Below, piece after piece: positions 1 through 10,963 of a stretch of 64,000 nucleotides of DNA. Below the pieces are notes generated by a model that saw only the letters and a list, made by a program, of their open reading frames with translations, was not told the DNA's origin and made no database searches. Positions within the stretch are counted from its first letter, which is position 1; every line of letters begins with the position of its first letter. Source of the DNA: Lactarius indigo (Eukaryota > Basidiomycota > Agaricomycetes > Russulales > Russulaceae); contig JAFKAC010000008.1 in the NCBI GenBank assembly GCA_025766275.1, positions 1,302,001 through 1,366,000 of the forward strand, given 5' to 3'. Made by a program: the position numbers and the translations under genes.

Positions 1-902
1 ATGCACGGGCCTTTTGCAGGCATGAAACAGGAGTCGGAAAATGATGAAGTGATGTCGAGAGATGGAGTGGAAAGGGGGAACAACCCCTATGGAACTGGAA
101 ACGTTTGAGTCAGAATGAATACGGAGATAGTATCTTGTGCGGCCGCGCGTTACCGCAGTGGTAATGTTTTGGTGTAGGTTCGAGTCGGCCAGGTCGAGCG
201 TGCCGAAATGCAACATGATTGTGCTGCTGTCATGACTGCCATTGTTCCTTGCTGTAGCAATCATCTCTGTGTTTTTGCTGCTGCCATGGTCCTCTTTGCC
301 TTGCCACTGTTGTTGTTATTGTCTTCACATCATCTGTGTAACGCCATCACGACGTTAGCTCAACTTGAGCTCGGATTTAGGCAGCGGTTGACTTGGCGAA
401 TACAATGCTTGAAGGCATGTGATGATGGTTACACTTGAAGGCAACTTGTAAGATGCACAAAGGCACTAATCTTTGGTGTGACTTCTAACCCAAATAGAGT
501 GGCTTATGAAAAGCAAAGAAGAGAAGAGAAGAGAGGTGACAATTCAAGAAGACCAAGATGCCCAATCTTGGTCTTTGCAGTACATCTTAAATACAACAAG
601 AAAGCAGGCTTTAAAGCACCACTTGGTATGCATCCAACGAGTCACATAAAGTACTCAAACCCTAGTACTACTACTATGTGGTTTGGAACCTACCAGAAAC
701 CTATCCACTACTACTCCATGCTCATGACCATCCTACTGACTAAGTCCGTGACTAATGTTACCTTACTATTGTAGCCACAACCGTTATAGTAAGGGTTCAC
801 ATCCAAACGTAACAATCTGTTTTTGCAATGCCACTGCCATTCTGGTCATCTTCATCACCACTGTGGTCACAATTGTGATCAATGGCAAGTAAGCCACCCT
901 GA
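1..902. other. no gene recognised
   Basis: Only short open frames without recognisable protein features lie here. I see no convincing splice-linked exons, RNA gene or element boundary. A gene that continues to the left of the window cannot be excluded. Confidence 0.5.
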
Positions 903-2758
903 AGGGACAGCAGACAAGTGCTAATTGGAGATCAGTGGTGAGTACTTGGTCAATTGGTAGGCCCTGGACACACCTGAGAGGTCCAGTTGATGGGAGCAGT
1001 ACAGCAGAATTCGGAAGGGAGGTAGGGCAGTGACTGATTCAAGATTAGTGGCAAAAATTTGGTCAATTAATTTAGTGATATGCGAAGACTCATCTCTCCT
1101 CCAAAGTCCGTTCTGCCCTTCCAGACCTCAACAAACCTCTGAGTGCCCTATGAGTCATAGTCCAATTCAGCTGCAGAATGAAGTGCAAGGTGTGTTTGCC
1201 TCATGCCCTGAAATTCAGGGAATGTCCATAACGCAATTTGATAATGTGTAGTGCTGGACTATTTTTACGTGGGTCATTAGCCTGACACTGTAAAGTCGTC
1301 CACCATGTTTTTTGCAACCTTTTTCCCCATCCAGATCTCGACTGGGGGACCCCCCACGCCAGCCTCACTGCCAACATGCTCGAGCACGATGCCAACCTGG
1401 CGTGCCATCATGTCCCAGGGCCATCACTCGCCAGGGTTGCGCTCCTTGTACGCTAGTAGCACTAGTGGCTCTCTTGCTCCCTTGCTTGCTCCAGCTGCTG
1501 CGCCATTACCATTACCGCTCAACACAAGAAGAGATGCAAGCGTGCTGAGGAGAGTGGGGAAGGAAGATGTGTTATACACAACATCTGCCATTCTAGGATA
1601 CTGAAATGAATACTTCTCCATTATTCAAAGAGAAGAATGGGACTTGCACCACTAGGTCAAAGCCCACGTGCCGCCCGCGGACTGCCTCGGGAAGCTCCTC
1701 TTTGTCTCAATCAAGGGGAAGCGCGGTTGGGGGGCAATAGGGATAGAGCGCACTGTTGGCGTGTATGTTATAGTTCATCAGCTCCATCGACGATGCTTTA
1801 AAAAGACGGATCTAGTGAAGAAAAAAAAGACAAGAGAGTATCTTGCTCACGGAGATCTGTGGAGAATATGTGAGTTTCGTGGGAAGCACTGGCGGTGTCT
1901 GAGGAACGCAGGGCCGCAAGGACCAGCGAGACTATCCCAGTCCCGGCACCTATTGTGAACGAGTCTAAATCAGCCTTCCTCCCGAGCAGCACAATGCGAT
2001 GCGAAACCTAATTCGATGACGTAGCATTCCTTGGGCGCGAACAGCCTGCTCCTGAGCTCCTGCACGAGGGCGGGCTGAGACGCAGCAGCAGCCGAAAGGC
2101 GAAGCAGCCACGCGCTCAAGCCAATCCCACTATCCCACAGTTTCTGCGGCGCTTGTAATCTGTCATCGGGCCTGGAGACTAAAACATCCGAACGAATCAC
2201 CTTGTCTAGGTCGAACGAAACAGTTTCTTTTATGTGCATCAAAGGGATGGCGGCGGCATCCTCATCGAACAGGCAAAAAGTGCGAGTGATCGCCTCTTGC
2301 TTGGCAGAAGAAGCCTTGGCGGGTGCCTTGCCCTGCTGCGTGAAGATATTTATGGGTAATGAGGCAACAGGAAGCGGTGTTCTGCCGACGTTGGGATCGG
2401 ACAAGTTGATGATCGAGGAAGCAGCGACGGGTGACGAAGAGAGAACAAGACAGCAGCCCGTCTCGCCAGAGCCGAAAACGTTCTTCGAGAGCGAGGGGAT
2501 TTGCAAAGGCTTATACGCGTTCTCTTGACGCCAAGTCGTTAGTTTTGTGGGCTCCGAGAGCCTGATAGGGTTTTGCGGAGTATGTGATATCCACCAATAA
2601 AAGATGTCTACGCTCGTAGGGAAAGACTCTGTACGAAGATCATTGGATACTTGAGGGGTGAAGACAACAGAGGACGATCGCAAACTTGAATGAGGTGGGG
2701 TGCGTAGGAATGATATGTAAAAAAACATATTGTAATCATCTATCTCATCGTCTCAGCG
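903..2758. repeat. left arm of large inverted repeat
   Basis: This stretch matches the reverse complement of 13077-14958. The inner end is sharp: both arms share the run ending CTCATCGTCTCAGCG (2758 here, 13077 in the other arm), and sequence beyond it is unrelated. The methyltransferase part is nearly identical; the two long first exons differ at about six of 252 residues. The outer 370 bases (903-1276) are clearly related but much more diverged, and the other arm has about 55 extra bases there. The outer edge near 903 is approximate. Confidence 0.9.
1277..2728 (-). pseudogene. METTL21-type lysine methyltransferase, nonsense copy
   Basis: This is the inverted duplicate of the gene at 13107-14544. 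Exon 1 (2728 down to about 2010) is intact and carries the family signature LWDSGIGLSAWL and the start of SAM motif I (VIELG, continued after an intron as AGTGIVSL). After the next intron the frame reads DLPSSMELMNYNIHAN, then meets TGA (positions 1707-1709, reverse strand) where the sister copy has TGG within the LxWD motif. The remaining part (ADV-YNTSSF, LLAYKERxPGE) stays recognisable up to a TAA at 1277. Family knowledge: seven-beta-strand Methyltransf_16 enzymes methylate lysines of translation factors or chaperones. With the stop, the product would lose its C-terminal third, so I infer a recently inactivated copy. A sequencing error at one base would be the alternative. Confidence 0.75.
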
Positions 2759-2771
2759 GCCCGTCCGACAT

Positions 2772-4443
2772 TTAGACCTTTCGCGTTGGCCCTTCCGATT
2801 TGAGTGCGTGCACACGCATTGCGTCCCACGCGCGCATACCGTACATGTAATATAGTGCTCCAAAGGCCGCGCCACCTAGATGTGCATAGTGGTCAAAGAA
2901 CCTGTCGATCAGGTCATTTTTGATGTCTGCAGAATTGCGATGGTGTAGCGCAACACGCACCTCCATCCCCGCAGAATACCAATGCAGTCGAGTAAGACCA
3001 TCCCGCCTACGCCATACTGAATAGGGAAGGAAGGCGTTGGAGGGAATACCAACGAGACTTCGGCGTCGGGAAAGGCGAGCGTGGATATGATGACGGTGCC
3101 ATAAATCGCACCAGACGCGCCGAGGGATGGCAAAATGCTTGGGGTGGCTGTGGCAGCGCCCGTAGCAGCAGGTCCCGCGCTTGACTTGGCAGCGGAAGAG
3201 AGGCTGGAGGATAGTTTCTGGATCATCCCAGAAGATCCTTGTTCACCATGCTGGACAAGTTTGGAGATCAGTCGAGGGTAGACAGTTCGTGCCACGACGA
3301 CGTGCGAGGCGAGTGAGGAAAACAGGCCAGCTGCGTAGTTGGTCGGTCAATGCTAATGATGGTGGCTTGGAAGAAAGGAGGCTCACAGGAGAGGTACAGC
3401 GCAAGAAAGTGATAGCTCGCAGTGGATTCTCGGAGGTGGGATTCGGCATGAACTTGCTCACGGGTCATCCACGTGGATGTGGCCGATGCTGGGGACACAA
3501 CACGGTCAGTTTCGTCTCGAAGGCGCACAAGGGTAACACACCAAAACTTGTGAGGGCCATACAATTAAACAGCAGATGCAAAAAGGACGAGTGGCTGTCC
3601 AAATAACTGGTCAGGTAGCTTGGGAATACGGTGAAAGGTGCGGTTACCTGAACATCGATGTTAACATCGTGTATGTCTTCCCACTGAGAGGATGGTGTGT
3701 GAAGTGGGACATCATGAAGGGCCGGAGGACGGGTATCTGCCAAGCAACCCATATGCCCACATTGACTGCAGCAATGCCGTAGCCAACTCGTCGCCCCTCT
3801 GACGCGTTGAGATACATCTCAGCTAGTCTCGCGTAGGAGTGCAAGATGATGCTCTTTGCAATGATCGGAGCATCTGCCAGCGACTCAGTCAGCGCTGTTA
3901 GTTGGGCTTGGAATCTCTGGCGGCAAGACTCGAGTGAGAGGGTGGCAGACCGCACGAACTGAGAACGTGGCTAACCTTCAGGAGAATCTGCGCCTGTGCG
4001 TATCGCATATCGCCGGTAGTCGGCGCTGCTGTGCTCCAACGCCTCTGACTGACGAGGTAAGTTGTCCAGACCTTCGTTTCGACGTTGGTGTTGTGGGCAG
4101 CGACGACATAGACGAGGGCCGAAGCACCAATCACGAACTAACACACGCATACATCCCATTAGAAATACGAGGGTGCACAGGTCTAACTCTGACACACAAT
4201 AATGTGCTTCCCAGTCACCGGATACTTGACGGCGTCGGCAAAAGATTGCACAGGACTGGTGCGGGCGATCTCCTCCCGAAATGATGGCACGACTCCCGGT
4301 TGTAGGGGCGCATTGCGGGGAAGACGTAGTCTGGACGAGAAAGAGAACGGCCGTCGTGTAGAGTTGAAGAGAGGAGAAGAGACGCGAGCACACGAAGCGG
4401 ATAGCCAACTCATGGAAGACGCGACGCCTGCAAGCCGAGCCAT
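2772..4443 (-). CDS. PCP1: mitochondrial rhomboid protease (PARL/Pcp1-like)
   Basis: Multi-exon gene for an intramembrane serine protease of the inner mitochondrial membrane. The family cleaves single-span substrates such as Mgm1/OPA1 or PINK1. The N-terminus (MARLAGVASSM, then many Arg and Ser) looks like a mitochondrial presequence and fixes the ATG at 4443. A central exon has the HSSFLHLLFNCMAL motif (HxxxHxxxN type) of transmembrane helix 2. The catalytic serine sits in LGASGAIYG near 3110, and the last exon carries the catalytic histidine in FDHYAHLGGAAFG. All key residues are present. Introns of about 50-60 bp separate at least six exons; some internal edges are not certain. Only 16 bases separate its ATG from the stop codon of MAK11 upstream on the same strand, so its promoter must lie inside the MAK11 coding region or be shared. 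Confidence 0.88.
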
Positions 4444-4459
4444 TTCATTCGATACTCTA

Positions 4460-5977
4460 TTATGTAATTTCGGTTTCAAAACCCTCCCACTCGTCCTCGT
4501 CCTCACCCTCGTCCTCCGATTCCGGTTCTCTCTCTCGTTTTGTGCCCTTCTTGGGTTCCGGTTGTTCTAGACGGTCTACGTCACCGTCTGCCAAGGTAAC
4601 ACAAGTTAATCGACTGCCTTTTGAGTCGTACTGGACAACTGGTGATGTTTCTACAATTTCTTCGCTCAAACCGGGAGGTAGAAGCGACAGGTCGTATACG
4701 TTGATTGTTCCGTCTGAGGAAACCGAGCTCAAAAGTGTCGTAGAGCGTCGCGTTGTAGACGGAAGAGCTATCTTTATCGTATCAAGCGCCTTGACACTGT
4801 ATAACTTTTGAGAGAGACACCTCAAGGGGACTCTAAGAACATACCGATTTCCGTGACCAACGAGGTGCGCAATTGCACGAAGGAACGCGCCAGAGTCAGG
4901 GCTTAATTCGTAAACGGTTGTATTTTTGTCTTCAGCAGCAACGAGAACCACCTCGCCTTTTCCATCGATTCTCTGCGCGAATTTGACGTCATGTATACGC
5001 GACGCATGTTCCATAGTATGTAGGAGTGTTAGATCCTTGAGGGGGATTAGGAAAAATTATTATAAGAGAGTAACGATGTCCCCACCGTCGAGTAGACATT
5101 GATGATTTTTTGGTATTGTACAATCAGCAACGAGCCTGTGGTAGACCATCGTACGAGCTCCCCTTCTGTACGGCGATCGTTAATATTTAATCCGTGAAAG
5201 TTTTTCGGTACATACCAAAGCCAAGTTTCACGCTCGCGGCTCTCCGCCCTCGCATGAGGTCCCACATGTACAATGTCCGATCCTTCCCCACACTTAACGC
5301 GATCTTCCCGGATGGATGTACAGACACCGAATTGACGCGTCCTTTATGCCCCTTCAGTGAGCGAAGGACCGCCCAATCGCGAGCACGAAAGAGGCAAAGT
5401 GTCCCATCTTCGGACGCCGAGATTAGGTGTGAGCGCGAAGGGAAGGTGAGGTGAGTGATAGATCCTAAACAAGGGGGTTGGCTTGTGTGCGGGGGAGGTG
5501 CAGCACGAGAGGAGGTAAACCTTCGTGTTGCATGAGTCCACCGACTTCCTTCCGTCGCCTCAGATCCCAGACCTTGATAATTTCGTCACCGCTCCCAGTT
5601 GCGAGCCATTTGCCGCCCTGCGGAGACGCAGCCACGGATTTGATACACGAGACATGGGCCGGAAAAATGAATATTGGCTTCAAGGTCCATTGGAGCTCGG
5701 AAGACGCAGACGAAACAACTGACACAGTCCCCTGGAGACCGTACAGAAGGCGCTCATAAGAACCAGCAATGACTTTGAACGAAGACGATAGCGATGACTC
5801 TTGTTTCTCCTTTCCGGAGGGCGCTGACTTCCTCGGGGTATCAGCCTTTTTTTCCGAGCTCTTGCTAACCTCGCGCTTGCTGGCCTTGCTTTCAGGCAAC
5901 GATTGAAACGAGACCTTTCGTCTTGCGTGCTCTTGTTCGCTGTACTTTGCTTTCTTTGCTCGTCGCTCCGTCGTCAT
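4460..5977 (-). CDS. MAK11: WD40 ribosome biogenesis protein Mak11 (PAK1IP1 family)
   Basis: Nucleolar WD-repeat protein needed for maturation of 66S pre-60S particles. Evidence in order: a basic, Lys/Ser-rich N-terminal tail beginning MTTERRAKKAKYSEQ; the family hallmark IAGSYERLLYGLQG; the first WD repeats (AHVSCIKSVAASPQGGKW, GDEIIKVWDLRRR); a later repeat with GELVRWSTTGSLLIVQYQK; the penultimate repeat ending SDGTINVYDLS; and a very acidic C-tail ending EDEWEGFETEIT. The first in-frame ATG compatible with this tail is at 5977; an upstream ATG in the same frame would run into the divergent neighbour's promoter. Several short introns interrupt it. It shares an 81-base divergent promoter with HER2. 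Confidence 0.9.
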
Positions 5978-6058
5978 CGTCCCTCGCAAAGGACCCGATA
6001 TTGGGGTTAGGGTTTTCGTTCCACGACTTGCACAACAAATCCAAAGCCCCAACAAGTC
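5978..6058. promoter_or_regulatory. divergent promoter MAK11/HER2
   Basis: Only 81 bases separate the two divergent start codons. They include TTAGGGTTTT at about 6006-6015, a telobox-like AGGGTTT word often seen upstream of ribosome-biogenesis genes. That link is inference; no transcription start can be read from the sequence. Confidence 0.5.
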
Positions 6059-7979
6059 ATGCGACGATGTCTGTCAGGCTCACTCGCTCGGCGTAGACTC
6101 CCTTCTCGCTCTCTCGCCACTTCTACCGCTCAGGAATCCTGGCGTATTGCAGTTCAGGACAAAAATGTTAGCGTAAACGCGCTTGTGTATGTCGCCCCGG
6201 ACGATGCGGGTGCCATTTCTGAGGGTCCGTTGCAAGGCATGACGGTAGCGGTGAAGGACAATATATGCACCAAGAATATGCCAACAACGTGCTCCTCCGC
6301 TATGCTTCGGGGTGAGCATAGATTGCTCACTGTACTTGCGTGCGCGTGTCGTTGACTGTATGTGCTCTAGACTTCAAGTCGCCTTTCGACGCGACTGTCG
6401 TCCAGCTGTTGAGTGGCTCAGGCGCGACAATAATAGGAAAGACAAACTGTGATGAGTTCGGAATGGGGTATACCTATTCTGCTTTCGTCGGACATAAAGC
6501 ATTTCCAAACAAAACCTCAGGTCTCTCAATATCCATTCAGTCCACGGACCGGTCGTCAACCCGTACCAACACCCAGCGAACGCCGTGGAGTGGCATGGGC
6601 GTGAGCGTCGCTCGGCTGGAGGCAGCTCAGGCGGCAGCGCCGCAGCAGTCGCCGCGGGCATGTGTGATGCGTAAGCGCCACCTTCAGCCAAAGCCCTGCA
6701 CTTCCTACTTAGTACCCAGGGCGCTCGCGACAGATACAGGGGGATCTGTCAGGTTACCAGCCTCTTACTGTGGCGTCGTTGGGCTCAAACCTTCTTATGG
6801 GTTGATCAGCAGGTGAGTACTCCTCTGCATGGTACGTTGTTGACGCTGAACACTCCTAAGATGGGGCGTGGTATCATTCGCCGACAGCCTTGACTGCGTC
6901 GGAATTATTGGGAAGAATGTCGCTTCTACTTCTCAAGTATTTGGTGCGCTTCCTTGCGTTCTTGCACAGCCTTCGACTGAGTTGAAACAAGACGTTCTCT
7001 CCAAATTTGACGAGAGAGACCCCACTGCGGCCCGATCAAATACGCGCGAGAAAGCCCGGGAATTATCGTCCGAGCAGATGGTTGAGGGATTGTCCTTGGA
7101 TTTCAGAGACCTCACGGGCCTTCATATAGGAATTCCCCAAGTGTGTCCATTGCTACTATTTATCAGTCCGCACCTAATCCAATCAAAAGGAATACTTTCC
7201 AGCTTCACTGGATAATTCCATTATATCTCCCTTCCGTCGCGTCATTCGCGCTTTGAAGACTCGTGGTGCGACCGTGCTACCAGTTTCTCTCCCCAATACC
7301 CGTTATGCCCTCAGCGCCTACTACGTCATCGCCAGTGCAGAGGCGAGCAGTAATCTGGCGCGCTATGATGGCGTTCAATACGGGACGCATGTTCCCCTAC
7401 CACCTGGTGCCATTTCCCGATCTCCCGCAGACGTGTATGCGCATTCGCGCACTGCTGGCTTCGGCGCTGAAGTGAAACGGCGTATCCTGCTAGGCACCTA
7501 CGCCCTCACGGCCGAGTAAGCTCTCGCGCGGCTATCTCCTCGATCGTTTTTCATTGACGCCTTTGGGCAGCGCATTTGACAACTACTTTTTGCAATCCCA
7601 GCGCCTGCGCCAGTGTATTCGCGACGATTTCATGCGTGTCTTCCGTGTGCCCAACCCGCTCGCAGTCTCACCAATGTGCAACGAGGCTGGTGTCCACGTC
7701 CTTCTGCATCCGTCAGCTGTTCGCACAGCTCCGCGATTGGACGAGCAGGATGGACTAGACGCGTATACTCAAGACGTTCTCACAGTTCCTGCTTCCCTCG
7801 CAGGCCTTCCAGCCCTGAGCGTGCCGATCGCGGCTGGGGCAGAGGGAGATGGCTGGCCGCTGGGCGTGAGTATCGTGGGGCAATGGGGGTGTGAGAAGAT
7901 GGTCCTGGCAGTCGGCGCGGCGATTGAGGATGTTGAACTCTCAGTCGAGACAGCCTCAAGTAGGGGACAGATTATGTGA
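6059..7979 (+). CDS. HER2: mitochondrial glutamyl-tRNA(Gln) amidotransferase subunit A
   Basis: Amidase-signature subunit of the GatFAB/GatCAB complex, which converts Glu-tRNA(Gln) to Gln-tRNA(Gln) in mitochondria. The start [20 protein letters not shown] is a typical presequence. The Ser-cisSer-Lys triad is visible: Lys in MTVAVKDNI (exon 1), the glycine-serine loop [15 protein letters not shown] near 6610-6655, and the serine in [17 protein letters not shown] near 6725-6770. The C-terminal part has [15 protein letters not shown] and [15 protein letters not shown], typical of GatA. Seven or so exons are joined by introns of about 45-60 bp, for example after SAMLR (6310) and after SYGLISR (6812). 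It ends with TGA at 7977-7979 and faces RIM2 tail to tail. Confidence 0.92.
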
Positions 7980-8217
7980 TATTAACAATCACGGAGCCTA
8001 CACTAGGGACGCATACTATACTATAATGCGTAGATAGCGTGAGTGGTGGTAATCGAGTCTGTTTGCCGGTGATGGATTATACAAATGCGAATATTGTTAG
8101 AGTGCTCCGTGACGGGGAGGGAGTTAAACGAGGGTTGAGATGTGTGGCTGCAGGTTGCTCACCTACGTCTACGCTCTAAAAAAAGCAATAAAATAAAGAC
8201 GTGGGGATGATACGGGG

Positions 8218-9421
8218 TCAATGGCTAGCACCCCATCGAAGGATTCCTTCGTAGATGGAGTACATAACAATAGCATTGGGAACAACGCGCATGAGGTGAG
8301 CGCTGAGGCCGCCATACATTGACCGTGCACCCTCTTCTGCGATGACAAGGCGGAGGGTTTGGACCAAGCCCGTATATTTTTTCTGGCCATTGATAAGGGG
8401 TTGTCGTAGCCGCGTTCGGAGAACCTATGAATTCAGAATCATGTGTGTCAGTCCTCGTGTGCGAAAAAACTGGGGAGAGGAGAGGGGCGCGGACCTCATG
8501 AGGATATGTAATGAGGCTTGCAACACACTTCGCTGTCCCGGCAGAGCACACCATGCCAACCCATTCTTGCAGGCCGCCCTTGCCCTCGTTGCCGGCACTC
8601 AGACGCTTGAGGCGCTCATAGAGGACCCACTGGATGGTACCCTCGGTGACGCCGAGATAGCTGGCGCTGAGACCCTTGTAAAAGCCGCGGATGCCCTCTT
8701 CGCGCGCTATCTGCCTGATCATCGAGACGCTCCCGCCGAAGAACGAGGGAGGGGAAGACGCGGATATAGCTGCGACTTTGGATGACGCGGAGAGCTGCAG
8801 CCGTGTTTTTACGACCCAGATGGGGTTCGTCGCCGTGCCCGTCGCGATGCCCGCGATTGCAGCGGCGCAGAGGTGTACGTAGGAGTTTTCCTGCCCATTG
8901 TTGAAGTTGTTGGCGATGACTTGTTTGCCATTGCCATACGTGAAGAAGTTTATCGAGCGCGCGGGGATGACGCCGACGAGCGTGGGCCCGAGGCCCTTGA
9001 ACAGCGCACGAGGCGTCTCGTCTCGCGCAATATCTCTGCGTTTCTGTAAAGTGAATACATTAGGCGGATAGGAGGATCTTAGGAGGCGCACCGAATAATG
9101 TGCGCTGTCTCGACGAAGTGCCATAACAGCCCTCCTGGCCGCCGAACGAGCACGACACTATCTCCTACGACTGCGCCGACATCGGCGTGTTTTTGACGAA
9201 ATAAGTCTGATTGAAGCCGGGTCTTAACTACATCAAAGGGGCTCGTGACGACGGCACCGCACATCCCCCCAAGGCTGTTTTTTTTTTTTTTTCAGTGTGA
9301 ACGATGGCATCATTGTATTTTACATGCACACGTACCCTCCGGCGATGAAGTGCTGCCATGATTTTGCAGGCAGCCAGCTTGATGATGTGGGTGATGTGGG
9401 TGGTTGTGCTGGCACGGCCAT
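8218..9421 (-). CDS. RIM2: mitochondrial pyrimidine nucleotide carrier (Rim2/SLC25A33-36-like)
   Basis: Six-span inner-membrane carrier; the family exchanges pyrimidine nucleoside triphosphates across the mitochondrial inner membrane. Three carrier signatures are seen: SPFDVVKTRLQSD, NPIWVVKTRLQLS, and YPHEVLRTRLRQP. GTIQWVLYERLKRL and the QSD after the first signature favour Rim2 over other carriers. The start is a short exon, 9336-9421 (MAVPAQPPTSP through WQHFIAGG), joined to LGGMCGAVVTS by an intron at 9275-9335. The final exon reads YEGILRWGASH with TGA at 8218-8220. The first intron's acceptor is preceded by fifteen A residues on the coding strand instead of a pyrimidine tract. The gene is divergent from RPC25, with 119 bases between the starts. 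Confidence 0.9.
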
Positions 9422-9540
9422 TGAGGTTGTTTCGCGGTACCAGCGAAGCGCCCTAAAATATTTAACCGTGACCGCCGTCCCCGCGTCTCTTGCGGCCGCG
9501 CGCCAATTGCGAACAGAATCAAATCAAAACTAAGATCTTC
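9422..9540. promoter_or_regulatory. divergent promoter RIM2/RPC25
   Basis: The 119 bases between two divergent ATGs must hold both promoters. The sequence contains AAAATATTTAA (about 9455-9465) and GCGGCCGCGC (9491-9500). No factor site can be assigned from sequence alone. Confidence 0.45.
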
Positions 9541-10510
9541 ATGTTCGTCTTGTCCGTCGTGAGAGTAATTATCTTTGTTTATATCTTCTCCAGAATTTCT
9601 CATACTCGGCTATCACAGGACAAAATACCGATACACCCCTCACAGTTTGGCCTCTCCCCAGAGCAGGCCCTCATCAACGAGCTCAACAAGAAATACGCTA
9701 ATCGCGTCCTCCACGATGTCGGCCTCTGTATATGTGTATTTGACATAGCCGAGGCAGGGGAAGGGAAAGTCAGGTATGGTGACGGTTTTCTCTGGTACAC
9801 AGGTCAGTCTCCAATGACCGTGTAAGGCCACCCACCGCGACGCTTTCATAGTCGTGTTTAGGTTGACCGTTTTTCGGCCCTTCCCCACCGAGGTAATTCT
9901 GGCCAAGGTCAAATCCTCGGACGAAAACGGTATACAGTGTGAGCGTTCCCCCCCCCCCCCCCCCCCCAAATCCGAGGCAGCGCCGAGACACGCAACTCAC
10001 GCTTGCTTAGTATCAGTCGGATTTTTCGAGGACATGTGGATTCCGCTGGTCCATCTCCCTCAACCTTGCGCATTGTATATCCATCCCTTCCTTCCATTGG
10101 TACCTCGCTTACGTGGTTGAGCGCGCAGTGACCCCAACGAACGCGCATACTTCTGGCTTCCAGGCTCAGAAGCGACTTCGTCGCACGAACTGCTCGACTC
10201 TCCGGTATCGGAGCGCTTGTACATCGACCAAGGCGAAATTGTGCGTGCGCGGGTGGAGAGAGACGAATTTTGTGATGACGAGCCGGGACCACCAAAAGCA
10301 AGCGAGGGCGTCCTCATCAGTGGGGAAGCACGCCGACTACCGTATACGGTGACCGTAAGCCTCTCTAGCTCACTCCGACTCTCCGCAGTTCTCAACGCTG
10401 ACCTTCTTTTCTTTTGTTGCGCGACCCTCACGCAGTGCACCATCGCCGAGCAAGGTCTTGGGCCAACATCGTGGTGGAAAGCGGTAGAAGCCACGTTGGA
10501 CGAAGGATGA
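9541..10510 (+). CDS. RPC25: RNA polymerase III subunit Rpc25 (RPC8)
   Basis: Rpb7-like stalk subunit of RNA polymerase III, which with Rpc17 acts in initiation. Exon 1 is only MFVLSVVR. After a 50-odd bp intron follow HPSQFGLSPEQALINELN and NRVLHDVGLCICVFDI, the SHS2 domain. Then come GEGKVRYGDGFLWY, FRPFPTEVILAKVKSSDE and VSVGFFEDMWIPL, the OB-fold domain entry. The last parts read DPNERAYFWLPG, YIDQGEIVRARVERDEF and WWKAVEATLDEG before TGA. The EVILAKVKSS and QGEIVRARVE motifs separate it from Rpb7. At least five introns are present; one holds a twenty-C tract. Confidence 0.9.
9948..9967 (+). repeat. C20 homopolymer in RPC25 intron
   Basis: Twenty consecutive C residues lie a few bases after the donor site of the intron that follows KSSDENGIQ. 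Such a tract is likely to vary in length between strains and to be hard to sequence. Confidence 0.9.
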
Positions 10511-10623
10511 CCGAATCTCACTAGGTATAAGGCCTAAGGACTTACACGAAGAGATCTCTTTTCCTGCCCTTGACGCTACCAGGACGTTCTCCGTCTATAT
10601 TGCTTTAGCTTATTGATCAATAC

Positions 10624-10963
10624 ATGTTGTCGAGCTCCTCTCAGTCGCCTCTGCAGAGACATCTCTTTCTTGTCTGCACTCCCTGCTCCAAGTCCTTCCT
10701 TTTCCACATTCGAACGGTGTCTCCCCAAAGATGGCCTGAACTTTTGTCTGCATGGATTCCTTTAGGATTACAACAGAGTCCCCTATTTCGTTGAACCCAC
10801 CTACGAACAAATTGAGGGGCTCCTTGAACCGCAACCACCACCATGGGCAGATTTTTTCCCATACCCGGGCAAGGATGGTACTTTTCAATTACTTGAACCA
10901 CCAATAAAAAACTTGCTATTAAAGATGCCCCACCAGCCATACTGCCTACCCACAGAACGTTGA
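10624..10963 (+). CDS. possible two-exon small protein, unrecognised
   Basis: Two open exons join in frame through a well-formed 49-bp intron (donor GTGTCT at 10717, acceptor CTTTAG at 10761-10765). Exon 1 (10624-10716) starts MLSSSSQSPLQRHLFLVC with a CxxC pair. Exon 2 (10766-10963) reads YFVEPTYEQIEGLLEP, then PPPWADFFPYPGKDG, and ends PYCLPTER with TGA, giving about 96 residues. The proline and aromatic pattern of exon 2 looks like real coding sequence, and a branch-point-like CTGAAC precedes the acceptor. I do not recognise the family. It could also be the 3' remnant of a larger gene. Confidence 0.35.

Noticed and set aside
170..205. GGTTCGAGTC word resembling a tRNA T-loop
   Set aside because: Flanking bases do not form the T stem and no acceptor or anticodon arm fits around it.
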